Source: Gemmatimonadaceae bacterium (GTDB lineage Bacteria; Gemmatimonadota; Gemmatimonadetes; Gemmatimonadales; Gemmatimonadaceae). Taken from it: a DNA stretch of 64,000 nt. A program made the position numbers and the translations under genes. Under the pieces are notes generated by a model. The model was not told the origin of the DNA. It did no database searches and saw only the letters and a program-made list of their open reading frames with translations. Where the stretch lies: contig CANGXD010000001.1 of NCBI GenBank assembly GCA_947457545.1, forward strand, positions 62,001-126,000, in the 5' to 3' direction. Positions 48,102 through 56,909 of the stretch are shown here, in pieces (the stretch's first letter is position 1; the number at the start of each line of letters is the position of its first letter).

Positions 48102-48986
48102 TCAGTTCCGGGTGAAGTCTGAGTCAGGAGCGGCACGGTCGCCAGGATCGGGCGCCCGTCCGAAGGTCACACAGCTGATGATGCGAGCACCGCCGTCCAG
48201 CAAGGCATGGACTGCGGCATTGACCGTCGCGGCGGTCGTGATGACATCGTCGACCAGCACCACGTGCTGGCCCCGAAGGCGTGCTTGCCAATTCACCGGC
48301 ACCGCGAACGCCTGTGAAACGTTGCTTGTCCGCTCCGAAGGTGTCAACCGGACTTGCGATTGAGTATGTCGGATACGCATCAGCGCGTCGGGCCACACCG
48401 GGAGTTGCCACAACGGGCCAAGGGCCTGCGCCAGCAGCGTCGCCTGATTATAGCCGCGCTCGCGGAGTCGCTCGGCCGCGAGCGGAATAGGGATGAGCGC
48501 TACACGCTCCTCGCGAACATCCAGGGGCCAGTCGAGGCGCGCCATGCGTCGACCCATGGCCAGCGCGGCACGCGACCAGCCTTGGTACTTGAGCGCATGC
48601 ACGAGGTCGCCCCCCGTCCCGGCGTCCATGCGCGTGACGGACCGGACCGCACGGAGCGCCGGCGACAAACGGGCGCACCACCGACACGGGGGGATTTCGG
48701 TGCTCGACGTCGGGATGTCGGTCGGCGTGTCGGCGGTGTCGACACGCGCTGCCTTCCGTCCTTCGGGAAGCGGCACACTGAGCGACAACAGCGGATGACC
48801 ACAGCGGTCGCACAGCGGGTATGTCAACGGTACCAGCCGCGACAGACAGAGCGCGCACACAATGCCGTCCACATCCGGCCGGTGTGGGCGGCGACAGATG
48901 ACGCAGGCTGCAGGAAGCAACAGGTCGAGCAATCCGCCGCCGGCCGCTCGGACCGATGCCATCCACGACGGCGCGAGAGCCGTCAT
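48102..48986 (-). CDS. comF: ComF family phosphoribosyltransferase-like protein
   Basis: 294 residues from ATG 48986. An N-terminal zinc-finger part has [20 protein letters not shown] and a later CRWC. The C-terminal PRTase domain ends with the PRPP motif [13 protein letters not shown]. About 35 extra residues rich in Thr/Pro/Ser lie between CX2C pairs 3 and 4. ComF is needed for DNA uptake and processing in naturally competent bacteria, but homologues are widespread. The start overlaps the aroE stop (ATGA). Confidence 0.9.
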   Translation of the reverse strand: MTALAPSWMASVRAAGGGLLDLLLPAACVICRRPHRPDVDGIVCALCLSRLVPLTYPLCDRCGHPLLSLSVPLPEGRKAARVDTADTPTDIPTSSTEIPPCRWCARLSPALRAVRSVTRMDAGTGGDLVHALKYQGWSRAALAMGRRMARLDWPLDVREERVALIPIPLAAERLRERGYNQATLLAQALGPLWQLPVWPDALMRIRHTQSQVRLTPSERTSNVSQAFAVPVNWQARLRGQHVVLVDDVITTAATVNAAVHALLDGGARIISCVTFGRAPDPGDRAAPDSDFTRN

Positions 48987-49891
48987 GGATCGGCGTTCCC
49001 CGGACCGCGCATGGCGCGCGGCGCGTTGGCAGGCGGCACCATCGCACCCAGCGCCTCCCACATGACCGACCGCGGTGCCTCGATCCCGAACCAGCATTCG
49101 AACGCACTCGCTCCCTGCTCCACCAGCATGCGCAGGCCGTCTTCGGCGATCAGCCCTCGGGCGCGTGCGGCATGCACCCACTCGGTCCCCGACGCGCGAT
49201 AGACCAGATCGTACACCGCACAGTCCTGACGAAGCAGTGCCAGCGGTACCGGATATCCATCGCCGTCGCGCATGCCGAGGGGCGTGGCGTTGACCACCAG
49301 CGAGACCGACGACCACGGTACGGTCGTGGAGTCCGCGTGATGCAGCACTGTTCGTTGCTGTCCAGCTAAGGCCGTATTCGCCACGAGTGCGACCGCGCGA
49401 TCGGGCGTTCGCGTGACAAGATGCAGCCTCGTGGACATATCGCCCACACCGTCGAGCGCGACCAGCACAGCCGCCGCCGCCCCGCCCGCCCCAACAAGTA
49501 CGACGTCGCCGGCGATCCCGTGCGGACAGAGCGCGGTGATCGTCGCCAGAATGCCGTCGATATCAGTGTTGTGACCGACGAGCGCCGCGCCGTCCCACCA
49601 GAACGTGTTCACGGCGCCGGTGCGTTCGGCGGCCGTGCTGCGCAGCGCACAGGCGGCATACACCGCTTGCTTGTGCGGCATCGTGACGTTGCCGCCGGTG
49701 CGCGTCTCGCGAAATGTCGCGAGGACGCCGGTGAGTTCACTTGCCGATACCTCACGGCGTTCGTACGTCACGGCGCGCCCAACGGCGTTGAGGGCCGCGC
49801 TCTGAAAGACCGGCGATAACGACTGTGCCACGGGTTGGCCGAGAATGACCAGCGCGCGCGGCGCCTCGGACGCACGCGGCGCCGTGTTCAC
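48983..49891 (-). CDS. aroE: Shikimate dehydrogenase
   Basis: 302 residues with GTG start. The substrate site ILGQPVAQSLSP and GGNVTMPHKQAVY with the catalytic Lys, and the NADP site LVGAGGAAAAV, are visible. It reduces dehydroshikimate toward chorismate, the precursor used by mqnA and trpG/pabA in this window. Slightly longer than usual, with a Pro/Ala-rich tail. Overlaps comF. Confidence 0.95.
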   Translation of the reverse strand: MNTAPRASEAPRALVILGQPVAQSLSPVFQSAALNAVGRAVTYERREVSASELTGVLATFRETRTGGNVTMPHKQAVYAACALRSTAAERTGAVNTFWWDGAALVGHNTDIDGILATITALCPHGIAGDVVLVGAGGAAAAVLVALDGVGDMSTRLHLVTRTPDRAVALVANTALAGQQRTVLHHADSTTVPWSSVSLVVNATPLGMRDGDGYPVPLALLRQDCAVYDLVYRASGTEWVHAARARGLIAEDGLRMLVEQGASAFECWFGIEAPRSVMWEALGAMVPPANAPRAMRGPGNADP

Positions 49892-49894
49892 CGA

Positions 49895-50350
49895 TCAGCC
49901 TTGGCGCTGACGCGTGATGGCGTCGAGGATGCTGCCAATTTCGTGCTCGAGCTCGCGGTAGGTCGCGCGATATACATCGAGATCACCACCGAACGGATCG
50001 CTCACGGCGCGCGTCTCACCACCGGCGAACGCGGTGAGCATGTGCGATCGCCCACTGCCACCAAGGGCTTCTGCCCGTTCGAGATGGTGTGGTCCCATGG
50101 AAAGAATGAGGTCCGCGGCCGCGACGATCTCCGGCGACAGTTGCCGCGCGCGATGCTCACTGATGTCGATCCCATGCTCGAGCGACACGAGCAGAGACCC
50201 GTCGGAGGCCGGTGAATCCGGCCATGCGCTGGTCCCCGCACTGCTCACCGCGAGGTCAGTGAGCTGTCGCTCGGCAATGAGTCTACGGGCGATCCCCTCG
50301 GCGAGCGGGCTGCGGCAGGTGTTACCGGTGCAGACAAAAAGCAAATGCAT
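49895..50350 (-). CDS. Low-molecular-weight protein-tyrosine/arginine phosphatase
   Basis: 151 residues from ATG 50350. The P-loop Cys7-x5-Arg13 in FVCTGNTCRSPLAEG is at the very N-terminus, and the general acid Asp is in VSDPFGGDLDVYRAT. It may act on protein tyrosine (exopolysaccharide control) or on protein arginine as YwlE does. Its ATG overlaps the tsaC stop (TGATG). Pairing with tsaC is seen in Firmicutes also (ywlE near ywlC). Confidence 0.93.
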   Translation of the reverse strand: MHLLFVCTGNTCRSPLAEGIARRLIAERQLTDLAVSSAGTSAWPDSPASDGSLLVSLEHGIDISEHRARQLSPEIVAAADLILSMGPHHLERAEALGGSGRSHMLTAFAGGETRAVSDPFGGDLDVYRATYRELEHEIGSILDAITRQRQG

Positions 50351-51033
50351 CAGGTATCTCCGAGGAGGTCGGGCACGACATCGCGCAACTGCGACGCCGC
50401 GAGCACGCCTGGGCGAATCACGCGCGCTCGTCGACCGGTACAATCCACGACGGTGGAGGGCTTGCTGGGTTCGAGCCGCCCCCCATCGAGTACATGCAGC
50501 AATCCGCGACGGATCTCGTCCGGCCACTGGCTTACAATCTCTGAGGCCACCATGGCAGGCGGTACCCCTGGCCGGTTAGCGCTCGTACTGGTGATCGGCT
50601 CGCCGTACGCGTGCAGCAGGCGCTGCAGTCCAACGTGCGGCGTGAACCGTACGGCCACACCACCTTCGGGTCCACGCAGGCGCGGCGGTACGCGTCCCTC
50701 GCCTCCACGCAACACCAGCGTGAGCGGTCCCGGCCAGAATCGCGCCGCGAGGTCGGCGGCATACGTGGGCATGTGCAGATCCAGCCGTCCAACCTGCTGC
50801 ACCGATCCGATGAGCAGCAGGAACGGTTTGCCGGGCGGACGCCCCTTCATGCGCACCAGCGCCTCGACGGAATCGAAATCGACGGCGGTGCCGAAGCCAT
50901 AGACCGTTTCGGTGGGATAGGCGAGCACGCGACGCTCGGTGAGGTGCGCAATCGTGCTGCGCAGCGCTCCCTCGATCTCCGCCGGTGACCAGAACGGTAC
51001 TGTGAGCTGATCGGCGTTAGCCCCGGATGGCAT
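50350..51033 (-). CDS. tsaC: L-threonylcarbamoyladenylate synthase
   Basis: 227 residues, the Sua5/YciO/YrdC domain without the Sua5 C-terminal domain, so TsaC type. It makes threonylcarbamoyl-AMP for the t6A37 modification of ANN-reading tRNAs. Visible: YPTETVYGFG, KGRPPGKPFLL and TSTSANRPG. It sits 3 bases after ispD and overlaps the phosphatase gene. Confidence 0.94.
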   Translation of the reverse strand: MPSGANADQLTVPFWSPAEIEGALRSTIAHLTERRVLAYPTETVYGFGTAVDFDSVEALVRMKGRPPGKPFLLLIGSVQQVGRLDLHMPTYAADLAARFWPGPLTLVLRGGEGRVPPRLRGPEGGVAVRFTPHVGLQRLLHAYGEPITSTSANRPGVPPAMVASEIVSQWPDEIRRGLLHVLDGGRLEPSKPSTVVDCTGRRARVIRPGVLAASQLRDVVPDLLGDT

Positions 51034-51036
51034 ACG

Positions 51037-51822
51037 CTACTCCGACAACATGCTGAGCGCGTCCGCGCGCGCGAAATCACTCTCGTCCGTGATCTTCATA
51101 CCGCGCTCACTGCCGCGCACGACGACCACCGGCAACCCCAAGCGTTCGCAGAGTGCGGCATCGTCGGTAGCCCCGATCTGCTCGCGACGTGCCGCGATAT
51201 GTGCCTGCTCGAGCATCTCGCGCGGAAACGCCTGCGGTGTTTGCGCGCGCCACAACCGTGCACGATCGACCGTGCGCACGATGCGACCATCGTCGTCCAC
51301 TTCCTTGAGCGTATCGACGACCGGCAAGGCGGCCACGGCACCATGTCCCTTCCGCGCTTCGGCAATCACGCGCTCGATCGTCGCATCGGTCACGAGCGGT
51401 CGCGCGGCGTCGTGCACGACGGCGACCGTGACCTCTTCGGGGAGATCTTCGAGTCCGTTCACGACACTCTCGTGCCGCTCGCGTCCGCCGACCGACACGA
51501 GCAATCGATCGACATCACACTGAAAAAGCCAAGGTGGCGGGTCGGCGGCATAGGCTTTGGGCAGCACCACGACGACGACGGCGACGTCGGGACGCGCCAT
51601 GAACGCCTGCACGCTGTGCAGCAGCGCCGGCTTGCCAGACACCCAGCGGAACTGCTTGAGCTCCGTACTACCGGTGCGCGAGCCCGAGCCGCCGGCGACG
51701 ATCACCACGCCCACGTCGCGCACGACGCCGGGGGCGGTGGGAGTCGACTCGCCACGAGAGGCGATGACCGGTGGAGGAATGATGCGCCGCGGCGGCTGCG
51801 GCACGTTTGGTGATTCGCTCAT
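51037..51822 (-). CDS. ispD: 2-C-methyl-D-erythritol 4-phosphate cytidylyltransferase
   Basis: 261 residues from ATG 51822. The MEP-pathway enzyme that activates methylerythritol phosphate with CTP. The CTP site VVIVAGGSGSRTG, the KQFRWVSGKPALLHSVQAF segment, HDAARPLV and TPQAFPREMLEQAH are conserved. A 35-residue Pro-rich N-terminal extension precedes the fold. The frame to 51879 overlaps radA without homology. Confidence 0.95.
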   Translation of the reverse strand: MSESPNVPQPPRRIIPPPVIASRGESTPTAPGVVRDVGVVIVAGGSGSRTGSTELKQFRWVSGKPALLHSVQAFMARPDVAVVVVVLPKAYAADPPPWLFQCDVDRLLVSVGGRERHESVVNGLEDLPEEVTVAVVHDAARPLVTDATIERVIAEARKGHGAVAALPVVDTLKEVDDDGRIVRTVDRARLWRAQTPQAFPREMLEQAHIAARREQIGATDDAALCERLGLPVVVVRGSERGMKITDESDFARADALSMLSE

Positions 51823-51841
51823 GCGTGACTCCACAGGGTGC

Positions 51842-53239
51842 TCACGACGCGTCCTTGCCAACGGTCCGCTGCAGCACATCCGTCAGCGTGCGAACGCCAA
51901 TCAACTGCATATCGCCCGGCGCGCGGCGCGGCATGGCGCGGTCGGAAAGGAATGCTTTGGTCATCCCCAACTTGGCTGCTTCGGCGAGGCGACGCTCGAC
52001 CTGCGACACCGGTCGGACTTCACCGCCGAGCCCGAGCTCGCCGAGAAAAATCGCCTGCGCCGGAAGCGGCTTGTCCACGACACTCGACGCGAGCGCCGCG
52101 ACGATGGCGAGATCGACGCTGGGTTCCTGCACCCGCATCCCGCCGACGATGTTGCAGAACACGTCGAGTTGCGCGCAGGAGAATCCGCCGCGCTTGTCGA
52201 GCACGGCCAGCAGCAGGGCGAGTCGTCGTGAATCGATGCCGTTGGCTACCCGCTGCGGAGTGCCAAAGCCGGCCTTCGCTGCCAGGGCCTGTACCTCCAC
52301 GAGTACGGGACGCGTCCCTTCCATGAGCGCACACACCGCACTGCCACTGGCGACGGCACTGCGATCGCCAAGAAACAGCGCCGATGGATTTTCGACCGGG
52401 ATGAGGCCCGTGCCAACCATACGGAAGACGCCGATTTCGTCGACGCTACCGAAGCGGTTCTTGGTGGCGCGCAGGACACGATGATCGAGCGTGCCGTCAC
52501 CTTCGAAATACAAGACCGTGTCGACGATATGCTCGAGCGTCTTGGGACCGGCAATACCACCGCCTTTGGTCACGTGCCCGATGACGAAGACCGTAGTGCT
52601 CGTGTCCTTGGCAAAGCGCATGAGCCGCGCGGCACACTCACGGACCTGCCCGACATTGCCTGGCGCTCCCTCGAGCAGTTCCGTGTGAACCGTTTGGATG
52701 GAGTCGACGATGAGACACTTGACCTGTCTGCCGCCGGCCATCGGTTGTGCCGCCGTAGCGAGAATGGTTTCGAGCGACGTTTCGGTGAGCAACGAGACCG
52801 CGGAGGCATCTTCGGCCAGCCGGTCGGCTCGCAGTCGCACCTGCAACGCACTCTCTTCACCGGACACGTAAAGCGTGGGCTGACCAGCCGCTTCGAGTCG
52901 CGCCGCGACTTGCAACAGCAGCGTGCTCTTGCCGATGCCCGGCTCGCCACCCACCAGCACCATGCTTCCAGGCACGATCCCGCCACCCAGGACGAAGTCG
53001 AACTCGTCGAGCCCCGTGTACCAGCGCGGCGTGTCCGCTGTCGTCACGCGACCGAGTGACACCGTCGTACCGGCAATGCCACCAGCGGCACGGGCCGCCG
53101 TGCGCTTGCTCGTCGGCGCCGCCGCTACGACCTCCTCGGCCAGGGTATTCCACGCACCACATGCCTCACACTTTCCCGCCCACTTCGGGTACTGCGCGCC
53201 GCATTCCGTACAGGCGTACACCGTCTTCGCCTTCGCCAT
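51842..53239 (-). CDS. radA: DNA repair protein RadA
   Basis: 465 residues. N-terminal zinc finger (Cys10, 13, 24, 27), RecA-like ATPase with Walker A GGEPGIGKSTLLLQ, the RadA signature KNRFGSVDEIGVF, and a C-terminal Lon-like domain (PSVDLAIVAALASS). RadA/Sms drives branch migration in recombination. ATG 53239 overlaps the dnaB stop (TGATG); a TTG one codon upstream is less likely. Linked to dnaB, with which RadA shares its helicase-like function. Confidence 0.96.
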   Translation of the reverse strand: MAKAKTVYACTECGAQYPKWAGKCEACGAWNTLAEEVVAAAPTSKRTAARAAGGIAGTTVSLGRVTTADTPRWYTGLDEFDFVLGGGIVPGSMVLVGGEPGIGKSTLLLQVAARLEAAGQPTLYVSGEESALQVRLRADRLAEDASAVSLLTETSLETILATAAQPMAGGRQVKCLIVDSIQTVHTELLEGAPGNVGQVRECAARLMRFAKDTSTTVFVIGHVTKGGGIAGPKTLEHIVDTVLYFEGDGTLDHRVLRATKNRFGSVDEIGVFRMVGTGLIPVENPSALFLGDRSAVASGSAVCALMEGTRPVLVEVQALAAKAGFGTPQRVANGIDSRRLALLLAVLDKRGGFSCAQLDVFCNIVGGMRVQEPSVDLAIVAALASSVVDKPLPAQAIFLGELGLGGEVRPVSQVERRLAEAAKLGMTKAFLSDRAMPRRAPGDMQLIGVRTLTDVLQRTVGKDAS

Positions 53240-54762
53240 CAAAACGGCGTTCCGTTGAAGTCGTCGTGACTCCCCTTCACCAGCTTCGGCCCGTTGAAGC
53301 CGCCGCCACCGCCGTACTCCGGCGGCGCCTCTCGCGGCGAGAAGTTGTCGAACCGGGTGTACTGCTTGTGATAGAACAGGCGTGCGCTGCCAATGGGGCC
53401 GTTACGCTGTTTGCCGATGATGATCTCGGCCTTGCCTTCGACGGACGGGTCTTTGAGACGGCCGTTCTCGTCGCGCTCCGCGTACACCTCCTGACGGAAG
53501 ATGAACATGATCACGTCGGCGTCCTGCTCGATCGCGCCCGATTCTCGCAGGTCGGAGAGCTGCGGCCGTCCCTTGTCGTCGCCCGTTCGTTGTTCGGGGG
53601 CACGCGAAAGCTGCGACAGCGCCACGACCGGCACGCTGAGCTCTTTCGCGAGCGCCTTGAGGCCACGCGAGATCTGCGAGACTTCCTGCTGACGATTCTC
53701 CACGCCGGCCGGGCCGCTCATGAGCTGCAGGTAGTCCACGATGATGAGCCCGAGATCGTGCTCGGACTTGAGGCGCCGCGCTTTGGCGCGCATGTCGAGC
53801 AACGTGATGCCCGGCGTGTCGTCGATGAAAATGGGAGCATGACTCAGAATACCCGCCGCCTGCGCCAGACGTGGCATCGATTCGTCGAGCGCCCTACCAC
53901 CTTTACGCAACGCCTGCGCATCGATGAGCGCTTCAGCGGCAAGCATACGCTGCACGAGCGACTCCTTGCTCATTTCGAGCGAGAAGAACGCGACGGGGAC
54001 CTTGGCCGTGATCGCTGCGTGCTGCGCAATGTTGAGCGTGAACGCCGTCTTGCCCATGGACGGACGCGCCGCCACGATCACGAGATCGGCGGGCTGCAGC
54101 CCCGATGTCATGTGATCGAGCTCGGTGAATCCCGTGGGCACACCGGTTACCGCCTGATCGCTCTGCGCGAGGAGCTCCAGCTTCTCCATGGCCGGCCAGA
54201 GCAGCTCTTTGATGCGGGAGAAGCCACTCTTCTCGCGGCTCTGCCCAAGGCCGAAGATGCGCGATTCAGCACTGTCGAGCAGATCGTTCGCGGTGATCCG
54301 CCCCTCGAACGCTTCCTGTACGACCTCGGTACTGACTTCGATGAGTCGGCGCAGCAGCGCCTTCTCCTTGACGATTTTGGCGTGATACTCGACGTTGGCG
54401 ACGGTGGGCACGGCGTCGAGCAGAAAGCCGAGATACTCACGCCCACCGGCGTGCTCGATCTCGCCGCGCCGTTCCAGTTCGTCGGCCAGCGTGAGTGGAT
54501 CGACCACGCTCCCGCGTTCTGTGATGGAGAGCATGGCGCGGAAGAGACGCCGGTGTCCTTCGCGATAAAACATCGAGTCGTCGACATGCTCGCCGGCGCG
54601 AAGAATCGCGTCCGCATCGAGCAGCATGGCACCGAGCACGGCTTGCTCTGCTTCTTCCGACCAGGGCGGCCGGCGTTCCTTGTACGGATCACGCGTCGCG
54701 CCGCCGCTGTTCTGCAGCGCGCCGCCGGTGCCGTTCGGATTGGTTACAGCGAGACTGGTCAT
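53239..54762 (-). CDS. dnaB: Replicative DNA helicase
   Basis: 507 residues. N-terminal primase-interacting domain (PWSEEAEQAVLGAMLLD), linker, then a RecA-like motor with Walker A AARPSMGKTAFTLN, Walker B LGLIIVDYLQLM and DLRESGAIEQDADV. No intein interrupts it, although dnaB is a common intein site. A Gly-rich tail (EYGGGGGFNGPK) ends the protein. Six bases separate it from the glycosylase gene. Confidence 0.97.
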   Translation of the reverse strand: MTSLAVTNPNGTGGALQNSGGATRDPYKERRPPWSEEAEQAVLGAMLLDADAILRAGEHVDDSMFYREGHRRLFRAMLSITERGSVVDPLTLADELERRGEIEHAGGREYLGFLLDAVPTVANVEYHAKIVKEKALLRRLIEVSTEVVQEAFEGRITANDLLDSAESRIFGLGQSREKSGFSRIKELLWPAMEKLELLAQSDQAVTGVPTGFTELDHMTSGLQPADLVIVAARPSMGKTAFTLNIAQHAAITAKVPVAFFSLEMSKESLVQRMLAAEALIDAQALRKGGRALDESMPRLAQAAGILSHAPIFIDDTPGITLLDMRAKARRLKSEHDLGLIIVDYLQLMSGPAGVENRQQEVSQISRGLKALAKELSVPVVALSQLSRAPEQRTGDDKGRPQLSDLRESGAIEQDADVIMFIFRQEVYAERDENGRLKDPSVEGKAEIIIGKQRNGPIGSARLFYHKQYTRFDNFSPREAPPEYGGGGGFNGPKLVKGSHDDFNGTPF

Positions 54763-54768
54763 GTCACA

Positions 54769-56019
54769 TCACTCCGCACCGCTTTTGGCGGCGCGTGCAG
54801 CATCGAGGATACGTCGGGCAAGTTTCACATCTTCCCACGCGGGGCGCTTCCACGCTTCGTTGCGAAGCAGCGCGGCGGGATGATAGGTGACGATGAGCGG
54901 GACGCCGTGGAATCCATGAACCTTTCCACGGAGCGCCCCGATCGCGGTCGTCGTTTGCAACAGCGTTTGCGCGGCAAATCGGCCTAGCGCCAAAATGACC
55001 TTCGGCTGCACGAGTTCGATCTGCCTCAGCAGATACGGCTGACACGCCTGCACTTCTTCCGGCAGCGGATCGCGATTGCCGGGAGGACGGTGCTTGAGCA
55101 CGTTGCAGATGTAGACGTCCTCGCGCGAGAGCTGAATGGCGCCGAGAATCTTCGTAAGCAACTGGCCGGATTCTCCCACGAACGGCCGTCCTTGTTCGTC
55201 CTCCTGCGCGCCCGGCGCTTCGCCCACGCACAGAAAGTCCGCCTGCGGATTCCCTTCACCAGGCACCGGATTTCGCGCCGACTTGTGCAACGCACACGCC
55301 GTACATCCGGCGACGCGCGCGCCGATGTCGTCCAAGGAACGCAGCGCGCCGATCTCCGGCGCGACGTCGTGCAAGTGGAGCTTCCCGGCGTCGAGGCCGG
55401 CCGACAGCTCGAGCGCGGCGAGCCATGGCGGCAGCACGAAGGCCGCGCCGCTGCTCACAGGCGCGGTGGCGGCAGGCACTACGGGCGACGGGGACGACGC
55501 CGCTGGAGAAACCGGCACCGGTGGCTTCGCGACGCTGCCTGCGTCGCTCGCACCGGGACGCAGCGCCCCCGCGTTACGAAGCGTCGCCCGCCAGTCGGTG
55601 CTGACCGTCTCGTCGAAACGACGCTCCGGGACCGGCGGCGGTGGCGGCGCCTGCGGCGCAGGCGGCATGTCGTACGAATAATCGGGGGGCGCATCGTGCA
55701 TGCCCGGCGGTGGGCCGTCGTGCATGCCGGGAGGCGGTCCATCGCGCAGGCCGTTCTTCGGCTCGGCGACCCGCGACTCCGCTGCGCGCGGGCGCGACGC
55801 CCCGCCGGCATTGCGTAGCCCGACCAGCTTGAGCACCTCCTCCACGGATAACCCATCGAGCACGAACTCGGATTCACCGAGCTCGCGCCGTTGTTCGAGA
55901 TACCGGCGAAGCCGATCCCTGGCGTCCACGATGGCGGGTGGGGAGGAGTGGGGTGCGGCGCGAACGCGCACGGTGCCTGCGGGCGGAGAGACAACGCGCC
56001 GCGTCGAGACCGGAGTCAC
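54769..56019 (-). CDS. Family 4-like uracil-DNA glycosylase with long N-terminal extension
   Basis: 416 residues with GTG start, about twice the usual size. The C-terminal 190 form a Fe-S uracil-DNA glycosylase: Cys239-x2-Cys242, motif A FLCVGEAPGAQEDEQGRPF, and motif B TYHPAALLR. The third cluster Cys, normally in KCRPP, is His310 here (CNVLKHRPPGNRDP), while Cys305 and Cys326 are present. The N-terminus has a helical piece (RRYLEQRRELGESEFVLDG) and a Pro-rich linker holding a tandem DGPPPGMH repeat (residues 93-108). It removes uracil from DNA. It lies between rpoZ and dnaB. Confidence 0.88.
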   Translation of the reverse strand: MTPVSTRRVVSPPAGTVRVRAAPHSSPPAIVDARDRLRRYLEQRRELGESEFVLDGLSVEEVLKLVGLRNAGGASRPRAAESRVAEPKNGLRDGPPPGMHDGPPPGMHDAPPDYSYDMPPAPQAPPPPPVPERRFDETVSTDWRATLRNAGALRPGASDAGSVAKPPVPVSPAASSPSPVVPAATAPVSSGAAFVLPPWLAALELSAGLDAGKLHLHDVAPEIGALRSLDDIGARVAGCTACALHKSARNPVPGEGNPQADFLCVGEAPGAQEDEQGRPFVGESGQLLTKILGAIQLSREDVYICNVLKHRPPGNRDPLPEEVQACQPYLLRQIELVQPKVILALGRFAAQTLLQTTTAIGALRGKVHGFHGVPLIVTYHPAALLRNEAWKRPAWEDVKLARRILDAARAAKSGAE

Positions 56020-56052
56020 GACGCGGCGTCAGGTCCTGCAACTACCAGGAAC

Positions 56053-56262
56053 TCAGGCCGAAGGACGACGGCGCGGCACGACCTTGTAGTCGATCTCGCC
56101 ATCGGTGAGCTCTTCGAGCGCCCGCGTGGTGAGTTTCTTCTCGTTGATCGAACGATCGCGCGGGAATTCGTTCAGCACTCGCGCGAACTTCGCCGCGATG
56201 AGTACGCTGAGATACTTGTTGGCCGCGTGCTTGGCCACTTCCTTCGGAGTGAAAACCTGCAT
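56053..56262 (-). CDS. rpoZ: RNA polymerase omega subunit
   Basis: 69 residues. The omega core is visible: a helix NKYLSVLIAAKFARVLNE and the conserved KKLTTRALEELTDGEIDYK. It assists assembly of RNA polymerase. Downstream of gmk in the conserved yicC-gmk-rpoZ order, overlapping gmk by one base (TGATG). Confidence 0.93.
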   Translation of the reverse strand: MQVFTPKEVAKHAANKYLSVLIAAKFARVLNEFPRDRSINEKKLTTRALEELTDGEIDYKVVPRRRPSA

Positions 56263-56909
56263 CAGTCGTCCTTGCTGAAGACGTGAATTTCCTGCTCGAG
56301 TTGCGCGATGAGCCCCTCGACCTGTGCTTCGACTTCATGTACCCGGTCGTGCCGGAGTCCTTCCGCGTCGATGATGGCACTGACCTGATCGACAGCCCGG
56401 TCGAGGTTGTCGTTCACTACCACGTAATGGTAGCGCCCGACTTCCCCCAACTCGGCCCGTGCATTCCGCAGGCGTACCAGCAACTTGGCGCGATCTTCGC
56501 TTTTGCGCGCCGAGAGACGGGTCTTGAGCACCTCTCCCGACGGCGGCAACACGAAGATGAGCACGGTGTCGGGGAACGCCGCATGAAACTGCCGCGCCCC
56601 CTGCACATCGATGTCCATCAGCACATGACGTCCAGTGTCGAGGACCCGCTCGACCTCTGTCCGTAACGTGCCGTACAGGTTGCCGTGTACCTCAGCCCAC
56701 TCGGCGAACTCGCCGCGTTCCACGGCGCCCTGAAAGTCGCCGCGACTGAGGAACCGGTAGTCACGACCGTCGACCTCCCCCTCACGAGGGGCTCGCGTCG
56801 TGCAACTCACAGAATAACCAAGATCGAGGCGCCGCTCCAGCAGGCGTCTCGCAATCGTGGTCTTTCCACCCCCGGATGGGGCGGACAGGATGACCGGAAA
56901 TGCGCTCAC
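56262..56909 (-). CDS. gmk: Guanylate kinase
   Basis: 215 residues with GTG start that overlaps the yicC stop (GTGA). P-loop SAPSGGGKTTIAR, GMP-binding SVSCTTRAPREGEVDGRDY, and the lid are visible. It phosphorylates GMP to GDP. Conserved neighbour of rpoZ. Confidence 0.97.
   Translation of the reverse strand: MSAFPVILSAPSGGGKTTIARRLLERRLDLGYSVSCTTRAPREGEVDGRDYRFLSRGDFQGAVERGEFAEWAEVHGNLYGTLRTEVERVLDTGRHVLMDIDVQGARQFHAAFPDTVLIFVLPPSGEVLKTRLSARKSEDRAKLLVRLRNARAELGEVGRYHYVVVNDNLDRAVDQVSAIIDAEGLRHDRVHEVEAQVEGLIAQLEQEIHVFSKDD

Noticed and set aside
53239-54762. Intein in dnaB
   Set aside because: Helicase motifs are contiguous and the length is normal, so no intein is present.
53056-54987. A 643-codon open frame on the plus strand opposite radA/dnaB
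   Set aside because: It mirrors the codons of two well-supported minus-strand genes, has no recognisable domain, and such antisense frames are expected in high-GC DNA.
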